From assembly GCA_947625515.1 (NCBI GenBank), contig CANQOO010000001.1, positions 124,001 through 188,000 on the forward strand: 64,000 bases of DNA, written 5' to 3'. Positions 17,734 through 26,041 of the stretch are shown in pieces. How positions within the stretch are numbered: the first letter of the stretch is position 1; every line of letters begins with the position of its first letter. The position numbers were made by a program, and so were the translations under genes. Origin of the DNA: an uncultured Clostridia bacterium. GTDB taxonomy: Bacteria; Bacillota; Clostridia; Christensenellales; UBA1242. The notes beneath the pieces were generated by a model that saw only the letters and a list, made by a program, of their open reading frames with translations, was not told the DNA's origin and did no database searches.

Positions 17734-18099
17734 ATGGGGTTAATGGACTATATTTATCGCATTTTTGGCTTTGAAAGTGACGATGTGAAGGTGGTGAAAA
17801 AGAAAAATTCTGCACCTAAGGCGTCATATAATTTAAAGGTCACTCAAAAATTGCCTGACGAAATTGACGGCATCAAGGTGTTCTATCCGGAAACTTTTGA
17901 AGAGGCAAAAGAAAAAGTGGAGCTTTTGAAGAAAAACACCCCATTTTTTATCGATTTTCGTGGCTGCAACAGCACCGAAAGAAATAAAATTTTGGATTAC
18001 TATCACGGCGTGATTGACATTTTGGGGGCAAGTGAGGAGCAAGTCGATAAAAATCTTATAATTTTTTTGCCAAAAAATATGGAAATTGAAAGAGAATAG
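17734..18099 (+). CDS. sepF: Cell division protein SepF
   Basis: A 121-residue protein. The N-terminal MGLMDYIYRIFGF fits the membrane-targeting amphipathic helix of SepF. The C-terminal domain (KVFYPETFEEAKEKVELL through DILGASEEQVDKNLIIFLPK) matches the SepF/DUF552 fold that bundles FtsZ. The ATG at 17734 is preceded by ACGAGGTG. lspA follows 177 nt downstream, consistent with the usual ylm-lsp-rlu gene order in Bacillota. Confidence 0.8.
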   Translation: MGLMDYIYRIFGFESDDVKVVKKKNSAPKASYNLKVTQKLPDEIDGIKVFYPETFEEAKEKVELLKKNTPFFIDFRGCNSTERNKILDYYHGVIDILGASEEQVDKNLIIFLPKNMEIERE

Positions 18100-18275
18100 C
18101 TTTTTGTAAATTATTGTTAGTCATATTTGTAGTCACATTTGAATTTTTTTCTTTTTAAGGCGTCATTTTTGGAACTTTTTTGTTGTGAAATTTTTAACTG
18201 ACAATGATTGGGATATTTTGAATGGCAGCTTTTTGGGAAATTTGTAATTTTAATTGAGGAAATTGAGGTCTTAGT

Positions 18276-19178
18276 GTGAATAAGAAATTTTGGATAAAGT
18301 TCTCTGTAATGTTGGCAATTGTGACAGCCATTTTGGTGCTGGATTTGGTCACAAAATATGTTTTGGACGCACAACTTTCTTTCAGCGAGTCCGTCACCGT
18401 CATTCCTTACGTTATCAATTTTAAACTTGTGCATAACATTGGGGCGGCGTGGGGCATTCTGGCTGGCAGACAGGCATTTTTGATTGGACTGTCCATCTTC
18501 TTTCTGGCGATTTTCATCGCTTATTATTGCAAAGAAAAAAATAAGACATGGTTTTTGAACATTACTTTTGGGTTTTTGATTGGCGGCTGCATTGGGAATT
18601 TATTTGACCGCATTTTTATTGGCTACGTTCGTGATTTCATTCAGTTTGCATTTTGGCAGTCTTTCCCTGTCTTTAATTTTGCCGATGTTGCGTTGACGCT
18701 TGGCGTGGTGATGTTTATCATCTACCTTATTTTATATTTCACAAGAATGAAAAGGGCAGAGAAGAAACTGGGAATTAATGTGGAAAATGTTAAAGACGAC
18801 GCAAAAAATTTCTCAAAAAATTTAGAAGAAAACGAGAGAACTATCAAAGAAAGTAAGCCAAAATTGCAGAAAAAAACAAAGCAAAAATCTGAGGATGATA
18901 TTAAAAAAGTAGAGCAAAATTCTTTAACAAATATTGACGAAATAGAGAAAAATTCTCAACAAAATTTGAGTGTAAAAAGGCAAAATTCTAAGGAAGAAAT
19001 TGGACATAAGCCACAACAAAAAGTGCAAAAAACCGCAAAAAATGCGGCAAAAATGCATAAAAATCAAAAAAAAATAGAAAGAAAAGACTCTAACGGAAAT
19101 CGAAAAAAAATAAATAAAAATTCAAATTTGCAAAGTGATGTGCGGAAGGGCGACACGAGCGGGGGCGAAAATGACTAA
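18276..19178 (+). CDS. lspA: Lipoprotein signal peptidase with long Lys-rich C-terminal tail
   Basis: A membrane aspartyl protease that removes signal peptides from prolipoproteins. Four hydrophobic segments fill residues 5-155. The catalytic Asp pair is in GNLFDRI (about D111) and NFADVAL (about D137); conserved VHNIGAAWG is present. A GTG start follows GAGG. The family normally ends near residue 160. Here about 140 extra residues rich in Lys, Glu, Asn and Gln follow, presumably cytoplasmic and disordered. It overlaps the start of rluD by 8 nt, so the tail is translated directly into the coupled gene. At least two lipoproteins in this window are potential substrates. Confidence 0.92.
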   Translation: MNKKFWIKFSVMLAIVTAILVLDLVTKYVLDAQLSFSESVTVIPYVINFKLVHNIGAAWGILAGRQAFLIGLSIFFLAIFIAYYCKEKNKTWFLNITFGFLIGGCIGNLFDRIFIGYVRDFIQFAFWQSFPVFNFADVALTLGVVMFIIYLILYFTRMKRAEKKLGINVENVKDDAKNFSKNLEENERTIKESKPKLQKKTKQKSEDDIKKVEQNSLTNIDEIEKNSQQNLSVKRQNSKEEIGHKPQQKVQKTAKNAAKMHKNQKKIERKDSNGNRKKINKNSNLQSDVRKGDTSGGEND

Positions 19179-20076
19179 GACTTTCGTCGTGCAAGAAAAA
19201 AATGTGCGTCTGGATGTGTTTTTGCTTGAACAATTTCCAGAATTTTCTCGGTCTCACATCAAGAGCATGATTGAAAAAAATCACGTTTTAATAAATCAAA
19301 AAACTGCGAAAAAAGCGGGCTTTTTGCTTAAAGGCGGCGAGGAAATTGTGGTGGACGTGGTTGCACCTGAAAAAATTTCCACGGACGCCCAAGATATTCC
19401 CATTGACATTGTTTATGAGGATGAGGACTTGGCGGTGATTAACAAACCGCAGGGGCTTGTTGTGCACCCGTGTTCTTCAACCAAATCCGGCACCTTGGTG
19501 AATGCTCTTTTGTTTCACATCAAGGACCTTAGCGGCATCAACGGGCAGCTTCGTCCCGGAATTGTTCATCGTTTGGACAAGGATACAAGCGGGCTTTTGG
19601 TGGTGGCAAAAAATGATTTTGCACATCGAAATTTGGCGGAGCAAATCAAGACGAAAAATGCCAAACGTGACTATCTTGCGGTCTTGGAAGGGAATTTGCC
19701 CGAAAATGAGGGCAAAATTGAAACTTTTTTGAAAAGGGACCCGAAGGACAGGAAGAAAATCAGCGTGCAAAATTCTGGCAGAAATGCCGTCACACACTAT
19801 AAGGTTTTGGAGCGTTTTGAAAAGTGCTGTCTTGTTCAATTTTCTCTGGAAACGGGGCGGACTCATCAAATTCGAGTGCACGCAAAATATTTAAATCATC
19901 CCGTTGTGGGCGACAAACTTTATGGACACGAGGTCAAAGGTCTTGACGGGCAACTTTTGCATGCCTTTCGCCTTTCTTTCACCCATCCACGGACAGGCAA
20001 TCAAATGACTTTTGAGGCCCCAACGCCCAAATATTTTGACGAATTCCTGCAAAAACAGCACAAAATTGACGCATAA
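19171..20076 (+). CDS. rluD: RluD-family 23S rRNA pseudouridine synthase
   Basis: A 301-residue pseudouridine synthase. The N-terminal S4-like RNA-binding segment (VRLDVFLLEQFPEFSRSHIKSMI) is followed by the catalytic HRLDKDTSGLLVVAK motif with the essential Asp. The C-terminal LETGRTHQIRVHAKYLNHPVVGD motif is standard. The ATG at 19171 lies inside the lspA end and is preceded by a G-rich stretch; the open frame extends 12 codons upstream without a better start. The lspA-rluD order is widely conserved. Confidence 0.93.
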   Translation: MTKTFVVQEKNVRLDVFLLEQFPEFSRSHIKSMIEKNHVLINQKTAKKAGFLLKGGEEIVVDVVAPEKISTDAQDIPIDIVYEDEDLAVINKPQGLVVHPCSSTKSGTLVNALLFHIKDLSGINGQLRPGIVHRLDKDTSGLLVVAKNDFAHRNLAEQIKTKNAKRDYLAVLEGNLPENEGKIETFLKRDPKDRKKISVQNSGRNAVTHYKVLERFEKCCLVQFSLETGRTHQIRVHAKYLNHPVVGDKLYGHEVKGLDGQLLHAFRLSFTHPRTGNQMTFEAPTPKYFDEFLQKQHKIDA

Positions 20077-20274
20077 GTGTGACACGCGTGTGTTTTTTAA
20101 CTTCACATTATTAGATTTGTTGATTTGATTGTGCTATTAAAAGAAACACAAAGTGAAAATCTGAGAGAATTTTTTGCAGATAGCTTTGAACTTTTGAAGA
20201 TTGAACAGGAAATTTATCAGAGTAAACATTAAAGTTCCAAAATTAAAGTTTTCGTTCTTTTTGCCGCAAAACTC
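20077..20274 (+). other. Gap before the rplU promoter
   Basis: AT-rich, with a palindrome ACACGCGTGT plus T-run right after rluD that may end its transcript. An open frame of about 35 codons (near 20120-20232) has no ribosome-binding site. Confidence 0.3.
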
Positions 20275-20304
20275 TTGACATGGGCGGCAATCATGTTGTA
20301 TAAT
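20275..20304 (+). promoter_or_regulatory. rplU-prp-rpmA promoter
   Basis: TTGACA (20275-20280), 18-nt spacer, TATAAT (20299-20304). Confidence 0.8.
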
Positions 20305-20310
20305 ACTCCC

Positions 20311-20490
20311 GTATCCGCATGTGTCGGGTTTTGAAGTTGGCGAGCATTGGATTTTTCTGAATTTATGAAAAGCCATAATGCAAAAAATGCCGAAATTGTG
20401 TTTGCGAAAAGAGTAAATCCTTTAATGCAGCAATTTGGCGTTGCCACACCTATGATTTCACAGCGAGTTTGGTTAGAGGAGGTTAAGAGA
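20311..20490 (+). promoter_or_regulatory. rplU 5' leader, possible L21-type autoregulatory leader
   Basis: About 180 nt of transcribed leader precede rplU. L21 leaders are known in Bacillota, but I could not match a consensus fold with certainty, so this rests mainly on position. Confidence 0.35.
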
Positions 20491-20799
20491 ATGTTTGCAG
20501 TTGTTCAAACTGGTGGAAAACAGTATAACGTCACAGAAAACGATGTTTTGAAGGTTGAAAAACTTCCAAATGCGGTTGGCGACAAGATTAAACTTGATGT
20601 TTTGCTTGTTTCAGACGGAAACAAAACTGTTGCTGGAAATCCACTTGTTAAAACAGCCGAGGTTGTGGCAGAAGTGCTTGGCTCTGGCAAAGGCGACAAG
20701 ATTGTCGTTTTCAAATATAAGCCAAAGAAAAACGAACGCACAAAGCAAGGTCACAGACAACCTTGGACTGAAATTAAAATTGTTTCAATAAAGATGTAA
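20491..20799 (+). CDS. rplU: 50S ribosomal protein L21
   Basis: A 102-residue large-subunit protein starting MFAVVQTGGKQYNVTENDVL and ending QPWTEIKIVSIKM, with the conserved KPKKNERTKQGHRQPWT tail. The ATG at 20491 follows AGAGGAGG; the frame is open further upstream but that part lacks L21 similarity. First gene of the rplU-prp-rpmA operon, with prp 5 nt downstream. Confidence 0.97.
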   Translation: MFAVVQTGGKQYNVTENDVLKVEKLPNAVGDKIKLDVLLVSDGNKTVAGNPLVKTAEVVAEVLGSGKGDKIVVFKYKPKKNERTKQGHRQPWTEIKIVSIKM

Positions 20800-20804
20800 G
20801 AAAC

Positions 20805-21134
20805 ATGACAAAAATTGTTTTGTTTAAGAAAAACGGCGTGATTTACGCTTGTCAAATCAAAGGTCATTCCAATTTTGCGGAAAAAGGGCGAGATATTGTT
20901 TGCAGTGCAGTTTCCACCGCTTCGCAAATGGCACTTGTGGGCTTGGAAGAAGTTTTGCAACTGCCATTGGAAAAGAAAATTTGCGAAGGCTTCCTCTACT
21001 TCAAAATTTTGGAGGGGGAAGAGTGCGAGGGTGCACAGGCAATTCTTGTGGCAATGGAAAAAACTTTTGAGAAATTGGCGGAAGATTATGCAAAAAATGT
21101 GAAATTGGAGGTCAGAAAAGATGATATTGTTTGA
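20805..21134 (+). CDS. prp: Ribosomal-processing cysteine protease Prp
   Basis: A 109-residue protease that trims the N-terminal extension of L27 in Bacillota and relatives. The catalytic His lies in [11 protein letters not shown] and the Cys in [16 protein letters not shown]. Length and position between rplU and rpmA are diagnostic. Its matching substrate, an L27 with an extension ending QLF-AHKKG, is the next gene. The end overlaps the rpmA start by 14 nt. Confidence 0.95.
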   Translation: MTKIVLFKKNGVIYACQIKGHSNFAEKGRDIVCSAVSTASQMALVGLEEVLQLPLEKKICEGFLYFKILEGEECEGAQAILVAMEKTFEKLAEDYAKNVKLEVRKDDIV

Positions 21135-21396
21135 TATTCAGCTTTTTGCTCATAAAAAGGGTGGCGGAAGCACCAAAAACGGCCGCGACAGCCAAAGCAA
21201 ACGTCTTGGCGTGAAAGCATATGCCGGCGAGGCTGTCACCGCAGGCTCCATCATTGTGCGTCAGCGTGGGACAAAGGTTTATCCTGGCACAAACGTTGGG
21301 CTTGGCAAGGACTACACTCTTTTTGCTCTCAAAGACGGCAAGGTTGTGTTTGAGAAAAGCAATGGCAAAAATGTTGTTTCTGTTGTTGCAGAATAA
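21121..21396 (+). CDS. rpmA: 50S ribosomal protein L27 precursor
   Basis: A 91-residue protein whose first nine residues, MILFDIQLF, form the Prp-cleaved extension. Mature L27 begins [20 protein letters not shown]. The [17 protein letters not shown] region near the peptidyl transferase centre is standard. The ribosome-binding site lies inside prp (GGAGG upstream of the ATG). A terminator follows. Confidence 0.97.
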   Translation: MILFDIQLFAHKKGGGSTKNGRDSQSKRLGVKAYAGEAVTAGSIIVRQRGTKVYPGTNVGLGKDYTLFALKDGKVVFEKSNGKNVVSVVAE

Positions 21397-21408
21397 AACG
21401 TAAAATAT

Positions 21409-21441
21409 ATTAAAAAGGGCGGCTTTTGCTCTTTTTTTTTA
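21409..21441 (+). terminator. Terminator after rpmA
   Basis: AAAAGGGC / GCTCTTTT stem (one G-T pair) and a long T-run. Confidence 0.65.
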
Positions 21442-21467
21442 ATTTATGTCATATTCTTGTGCCACGC

Positions 21468-21496
21468 TTGCATTTCTTCAACGCAAATGCTAAAAT
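21468..21496 (+). promoter_or_regulatory. Promoter of the ogg-type gene
   Basis: TTGCAT (21468-21473), 17-nt spacer, TAAAAT (21491-21496). Confidence 0.55.
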
Positions 21497-21602
21497 GTAA
21501 ATATATTGGAATGAAACTGCCTGCTTGGACTTTTGGCAAATTTAAAAAACAGCCTGCGTGGACATTTGGCAAATTACGAAAAATGTTGAGGGTTTACAAA
21601 AG

Positions 21603-22493
21603 ATGAAATATCAAATTGTGGACGGGAAAGGAATTGAAATTTTTGGCAAAAACGATTTTGTGCCGGCACATATTTTGGAGTGTGGGCAGATTTTTTCTTA
21701 TAAGAAATTGAGTGAAGATGCTTGGCAGGTGTTTTCGAGGGATAAAAATGCGATAATTTTCGAAAAAATAGATGGATTTTTTATTCAAACTGCCCAGACG
21801 ACTTATTTTGAAAACTTCTTTGACTTGAAAACTGATTATGGAAAAATTAAAGAGGTTTTGTGCAAGCACGAGATTATGAAAACCCCAATTCAGTTCGGCT
21901 GGGGCATAAGAATTTTGCGACAAGATTTGTTTGAGACGCTTATCGCTTTTATCATTTCTGCGAACAACAACATTAAGCGAATTCAACTGATTTTGTGGCG
22001 GCTTCGCGAAAAATTTGGCACAAAAATGGGTGATTTCTATGCATTTCCTTCGCGGGAACAACTTTTGACTGCCTCGGAAAGTGATTTTGCTGAAATGGGT
22101 GCAGGTTATCGGGCAAAATATCTTTTTCAGGTGCTTAGACAGGTTGATGAAAAAATTTTGAAGGAATGGCAAAATCTTCCAACACAAGAACTTCGTGCGA
22201 AACTTATTTCTCTTGCCGGCGTTGGCCCAAAAGTGGCGGATTGCATTTTGCTGTTTGGATATGGCAGGAAGGATGTCTTCCCGGTTGACACCTGGATTGA
22301 GAAAATGTTTTGGAAGTTTTATGGCGAAAGTGATTTTGTGAGAAATTTGCAAAAATCCCCGAAAAAAGCCGATTTTTTGCAGGAAAATGCAATTTCTCGC
22401 GAAAAAATTAGGGATTTTTTGACCGCTGAGTTCGGGCAATTATCCGGATTTGCTCAGCAATATCTTTTCTATTCCATGCGAAGTGGCGATTGA
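21603..22493 (+). CDS. ogg: 8-oxoguanine DNA glycosylase (OGG1-type, HhH-GPD)
   Basis: A 296-residue bifunctional base-excision glycosylase. The N-terminal domain (DFVPAHILECGQIFSYKKL, ...AWQVFSRDKNAIIF) matches the OGG_N fold. The catalytic HhH-GPD motif reads LAGVGPKVADCILLFGYG, with the nucleophilic Lys, and the aspartate follows in VFPVDTWIEKMF. AFIISANNNIKRIQ is typical of the family. The start at 21603 (MKYQIVDG) was chosen to match the domain boundary; GAGGG lies 12 nt upstream, a little far. Stands alone behind its own promoter. Confidence 0.88.
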   Translation: MKYQIVDGKGIEIFGKNDFVPAHILECGQIFSYKKLSEDAWQVFSRDKNAIIFEKIDGFFIQTAQTTYFENFFDLKTDYGKIKEVLCKHEIMKTPIQFGWGIRILRQDLFETLIAFIISANNNIKRIQLILWRLREKFGTKMGDFYAFPSREQLLTASESDFAEMGAGYRAKYLFQVLRQVDEKILKEWQNLPTQELRAKLISLAGVGPKVADCILLFGYGRKDVFPVDTWIEKMFWKFYGESDFVRNLQKSPKKADFLQENAISREKIRDFLTAEFGQLSGFAQQYLFYSMRSGD

Positions 22494-22745
22494 CAAGTTA
22501 GGGCAGTTTTGAAAGCTTGTTGAACTGCGGCTGAGTGGCATTTAATGTTTGCTCAAAGCGGTGTATTGGAAAACCTGAAATGATGAAATGCAATTATATG
22601 CGGCGGCGGTGAATGAGGCTCATAAATGATGACAGTGAGTAAAACGATTTGATGTTGAATTGACGGAATAAATTTGGCTTTTAATTTTTGCCTGTTCTGA
22701 GGTGAGAGAGCCTGAAAAATCCTTGTTTTTTTTCGTTTATTGTGA

Positions 22746-22751
22746 TATCAT
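22746..22751 (+). promoter_or_regulatory. -10 element of the lipoprotein gene; leaderless start
   Basis: TATCAT ends 6 nt before the ATG at 22758, with a TTGTTT-like -35 upstream. No Shine-Dalgarno sequence is present. The region 22494-22745 holds no gene that I can see. Confidence 0.45.
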
Positions 22752-22757
22752 AATAAC

Positions 22758-24881
22758 ATGAAAAAGAAAGGATTTAAATCCAGGTGCTTTTTGGCAAGCG
22801 TGCTGTGTGCGTGCTTTTTGTTGTTTGCCGGATGTGGTGAGGGCGGACCTCTTGGCGGGTCTGGCGATAACTCTGTGAAGGCGACGGAAGGCGTGAAGAC
22901 ACTGTCCAAACCTGCAACATATGAAATTTCTGAGGCGATTGGCGAAAATTCCGTCAATTTCTATAATCTTTTTTCGCGTGAGGTGATGGCAGGGCTTTAT
23001 GGCGTGTTCGCCGACCCGATAAATGAATATGTGACCGACAACGCCGACAAACTTTTCGCGGGCGTGGCGGCTGAAAGTGGCACATATACATACAATGCAG
23101 ATATGGGAAATGCCGCAGATAAGCAAAAGTTTTATCTTTTTGACGGAATGAGATATGCCATCAAGTCGGTTGACGCCGAAACAGCAGGCTCTGCTCGAAT
23201 TGTGCTTGACGCGGCAAATCCGTGGAAATGGACCGTCCCATATGACGCCGCAAACAGTAAAATCATTTTTCTTGAAAACGCCACATCGTCTGATACGTCT
23301 GATTTAAGTCAGGCTACCTTCAATTTTAATGGCACTTTCAGCGAATCTTGGACGGACCTTTATGACTCTGCCTCCCAGCCAGACTTTGCGGAATTTTATT
23401 ATTCCGGCGAGGAAAAACTTGGTGACAGCGTGCAGGAAGAATATTGGCAGTCGCCATACTATCAATCCGCACACTCCGAAAGCGTGACCGCCCAAAACTT
23501 TTTCCAGGATGCGTTGGAGTATGCCGTTCACCTCTTCGTGCTGGGGTTTGATTATGTTGACGCTCAGGGGCAGCCAACAGAATTTGCACCATATTTTGAT
23601 TTTCAAATTGAAGTTCAGCCAAGTGGGGCAAACGCCGGCGAAATTGTGGACGTCAAAGTTGGCGGCTGGGAAGACAATCCAATTTCCGTTTCTTTGGGCG
23701 AAAATGCCGCACTGGGAAGGGTGAAGAAGATATATGAATCTCAGGGCAAATATATCGGCCTGACCGACGCAAGAGATGACTCCTTCGTCGCCGGAGACGA
23801 GGCTGCGGAAGGCAATGTCCAGCAAATTGAACGCTTCATCAAGGACAAAGTGATTGGCTCTGCTGCGTGGGGCACGGGTGCAAACGCTGGCGGGCAATTT
23901 GAGGTGCAGCTCCATGAAGGTGCAAGCACGCGAACGCTCAACTTTGACCGAAATTATGAAGCCGTAATCCGCAACATTGTTGACCATGCTTGCACTTGTG
24001 CACCGATTGGAGAATCGGATGGTCAGCCGTTGCCGCTTAATAAGGCGTTTCTCATGGCACAAATCACCGACTATGACGGAAATTATTTTGAGCCATATTT
24101 TTCCCAAGATGAAAATGGCATTTTTCACGAAGACGACCTTTTCCGCTACATTGATGCTGGGGAATATCAAAGTTTGATTTTCATGCCAAATGAGGAAAAA
24201 CTGGACGCGGCAGCGAGGGACAACTTTAAGGTGATTCTCACGTCGCTGAAACTTTATTTTGAATATTGGGACGGCATGAGCGAGACCTACGAGCAGATGC
24301 TTGCTTCCGCCACCGACCAGGTTTATGCAAGAGAAATTAAAATTAATGTGGGATTTAGATATTTTGACCACAATGTGGGCGACTATACGGCGTCGGGTGA
24401 AGAAACAAAAATCATTTCGTTTGGGCGTTTTCCAAAATATAACAGAGCGGACGTGTCGGGATATCAAAAAGCCTATTCCGCTCACACTGTCACTTTTGCT
24501 TCCACATCCACGGGCGGCTGTGTGCCCGTCACAAATGGAGAGAAAATTCCGCTGAGCTCTAAATTTGATGGCACTGTTTGCGGCGGGCCAATCAATGCAT
24601 TCGTCAACGGAGAAGAAATTGAAGGCTCAAATGGCAAAGCGTTCAGCATGCCAATTCGTGGAACAGATTCAACCAAAGAATTTTACTCCCTGAATAAATC
24701 CTCTTCAGGAGGCTTCTTTGGGGCACTCAACAGCAAAAAATTTGCGGGGGCTGCGGGATGCGACTTTATTGAGGTGTATTTTGACATCGTGAAGGACGAT
24801 GCACCAAAGGATTTGCAAAATATCAACTATTCCTTCAAGGTCTGCGAGGACTTTATGACGCTGAATGATTCTGTGCGATAA
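22758..24881 (+). CDS. Large secreted lipoprotein, function unknown
   Basis: A 707-residue protein with a basic N-terminus (MKKKGFKSRC), a hydrophobic stretch and the lipobox FAGC near residue 25, so it should be lipidated and anchored outside the membrane. A Gly/Ser linker follows. The rest is acidic and soluble, with no repeats or catalytic motif I recognise. Near the C-terminus lie TGGCVPVTNGEKIPLSSKF and SSSGGFFGALNSKKF. The start codon directly follows a -10 element, suggesting a leaderless mRNA. The next gene, an acidic single-pass membrane protein, starts 22 nt after the stop and is probably in the same operon. Confidence 0.75.
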   Translation: MKKKGFKSRCFLASVLCACFLLFAGCGEGGPLGGSGDNSVKATEGVKTLSKPATYEISEAIGENSVNFYNLFSREVMAGLYGVFADPINEYVTDNADKLFAGVAAESGTYTYNADMGNAADKQKFYLFDGMRYAIKSVDAETAGSARIVLDAANPWKWTVPYDAANSKIIFLENATSSDTSDLSQATFNFNGTFSESWTDLYDSASQPDFAEFYYSGEEKLGDSVQEEYWQSPYYQSAHSESVTAQNFFQDALEYAVHLFVLGFDYVDAQGQPTEFAPYFDFQIEVQPSGANAGEIVDVKVGGWEDNPISVSLGENAALGRVKKIYESQGKYIGLTDARDDSFVAGDEAAEGNVQQIERFIKDKVIGSAAWGTGANAGGQFEVQLHEGASTRTLNFDRNYEAVIRNIVDHACTCAPIGESDGQPLPLNKAFLMAQITDYDGNYFEPYFSQDENGIFHEDDLFRYIDAGEYQSLIFMPNEEKLDAAARDNFKVILTSLKLYFEYWDGMSETYEQMLASATDQVYAREIKINVGFRYFDHNVGDYTASGEETKIISFGRFPKYNRADVSGYQKAYSAHTVTFASTSTGGCVPVTNGEKIPLSSKFDGTVCGGPINAFVNGEEIEGSNGKAFSMPIRGTDSTKEFYSLNKSSSGGFFGALNSKKFAGAAGCDFIEVYFDIVKDDAPKDLQNINYSFKVCEDFMTLNDSVR

Positions 24882-24903
24882 ATTCACTGAAAAGGAGCAA
24901 AAA

Positions 24904-25686
24904 ATGTATATTGTCATCTATGTTGTTGCAATTTGCTTGATAGTTGCTGTGGCGACGACAATTTTTGTTGTCAAAGACAGACGAAATAAAAAACGTGGCG
25001 AACTTTTAAAAAAACAAAGCCAGCAGGAAAATCAACCATTTATCGGCACGGATTATTCCTTGAAGACCGACGACACAAAACAACATAAAGAGGAAAAACA
25101 AGACGAAAAAATGCCGGAGGAAGCCACTTTTGAAGATTTCTCCATGGCTCCACTTGCAAATGAGACGCCCAAGCCGGATGAAGTGCCTGAAAAGCAAAAT
25201 GAATATAATCAAAACGACTTCATGTTTGACGATGATTTTGATGATGATTTTGATGACAACATGCCGGACGATATTGATTTTGACAAATTTCAGGAATTTT
25301 TGCGTGAACGTTTGAAACTGGATGATGAAGAAGCGGAAAATTCCAAGGATGACGCTGAGGGCATGGACGCCGCTAGTGAGTCGGAAAACGCGGATGTGGC
25401 AAGCGAAAACGAGGACGAAGCGGCTGATGAGATGCTTAAAAAAGCGTTAAACATCTCGTCCAAGCATGACCTTCGTGCGTCCGCAAATTCGCCACAAGAT
25501 TCTCACGGCTTGGAGAGCCGTATTGAGGACAGCGTTTTGGAGGCCCTTCAACAGTTTGACGAGCACTCTTTTGACGGCAAGACGGACGAGGAAATTGAAA
25601 ACATGCTGAAAAATCTTCCGCCACATGCCCAGGAAATTTTGTGGACGGACATAAGGGCAAGGCGGAGAAGGGTGAATCAAAAATGA
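24904..25686 (+). CDS. Acidic single-pass membrane protein, function unknown
   Basis: A 260-residue protein. One transmembrane helix (about residues 3-23) is followed by a short basic KDRRNKKRGELLKK segment, so the long C-terminal part should be cytoplasmic. It is strongly acidic, with a DDDFDDDFDDN run near residue 110 and many Glu/Asp thereafter. It ends with a basic RARRRRVNQK. AAAGGAGC precedes the ATG. No family recognised. Directly downstream of the large lipoprotein, so the pair may work together across the membrane (inference). Confidence 0.65.
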   Translation: MYIVIYVVAICLIVAVATTIFVVKDRRNKKRGELLKKQSQQENQPFIGTDYSLKTDDTKQHKEEKQDEKMPEEATFEDFSMAPLANETPKPDEVPEKQNEYNQNDFMFDDDFDDDFDDNMPDDIDFDKFQEFLRERLKLDDEEAENSKDDAEGMDAASESENADVASENEDEAADEMLKKALNISSKHDLRASANSPQDSHGLESRIEDSVLEALQQFDEHSFDGKTDEEIENMLKNLPPHAQEILWTDIRARRRRVNQK

Positions 25687-25777
25687 AAAAAATGTCGGGG
25701 AACTTCTTGGCTTTTTTCATATCGCTGCTATTCTTTATATCATCATATGTGCATAAACATATTCTAACGGGTGGAAT

Positions 25778-26041
25778 ATGTTTAATTTTTTTAATGAGGT
25801 CAAACAAAATCTTAAAAATTCGCAAGGGTTGGAACTGAATGGCTTCAACATCATCAATCTTTCGGGGCATTTGCTGTATGTGGAGGGGCATCTTGGGCTG
25901 GTGACGCTCTCCAAGGAATTGATATCGTTTAAGGTGAAAAACGCTGTGATTATGGTGGAAGGCAGTGATATGATTTTGTCTGAACTTTCAGATAACACAA
26001 TTAAAATTGCTGGAAAAATCAAAAAGGTGGAACAAATTTAG
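25778..26041 (+). CDS. yqfC: YqfC/YabP family sporulation protein
   Basis: An 87-residue protein of the YabP/YqfC family. The segment LNGFNIINLSGHLLYVEGHLGLVTLSKE and the ending IKIAGKIKKVEQI match the compact family fold. In spore formers yqfC sits before yqfD and is expressed in the mother cell. That order is seen here: the next frame begins immediately after its stop. Confidence 0.75.
   Translation: MFNFFNEVKQNLKNSQGLELNGFNIINLSGHLLYVEGHLGLVTLSKELISFKVKNAVIMVEGSDMILSELSDNTIKIAGKIKKVEQI

Noticed and set aside
20120..20232. A 35-codon frame ahead of the rplU promoter
   Set aside because: No ribosome-binding site, no promoter and no recognisable similarity.
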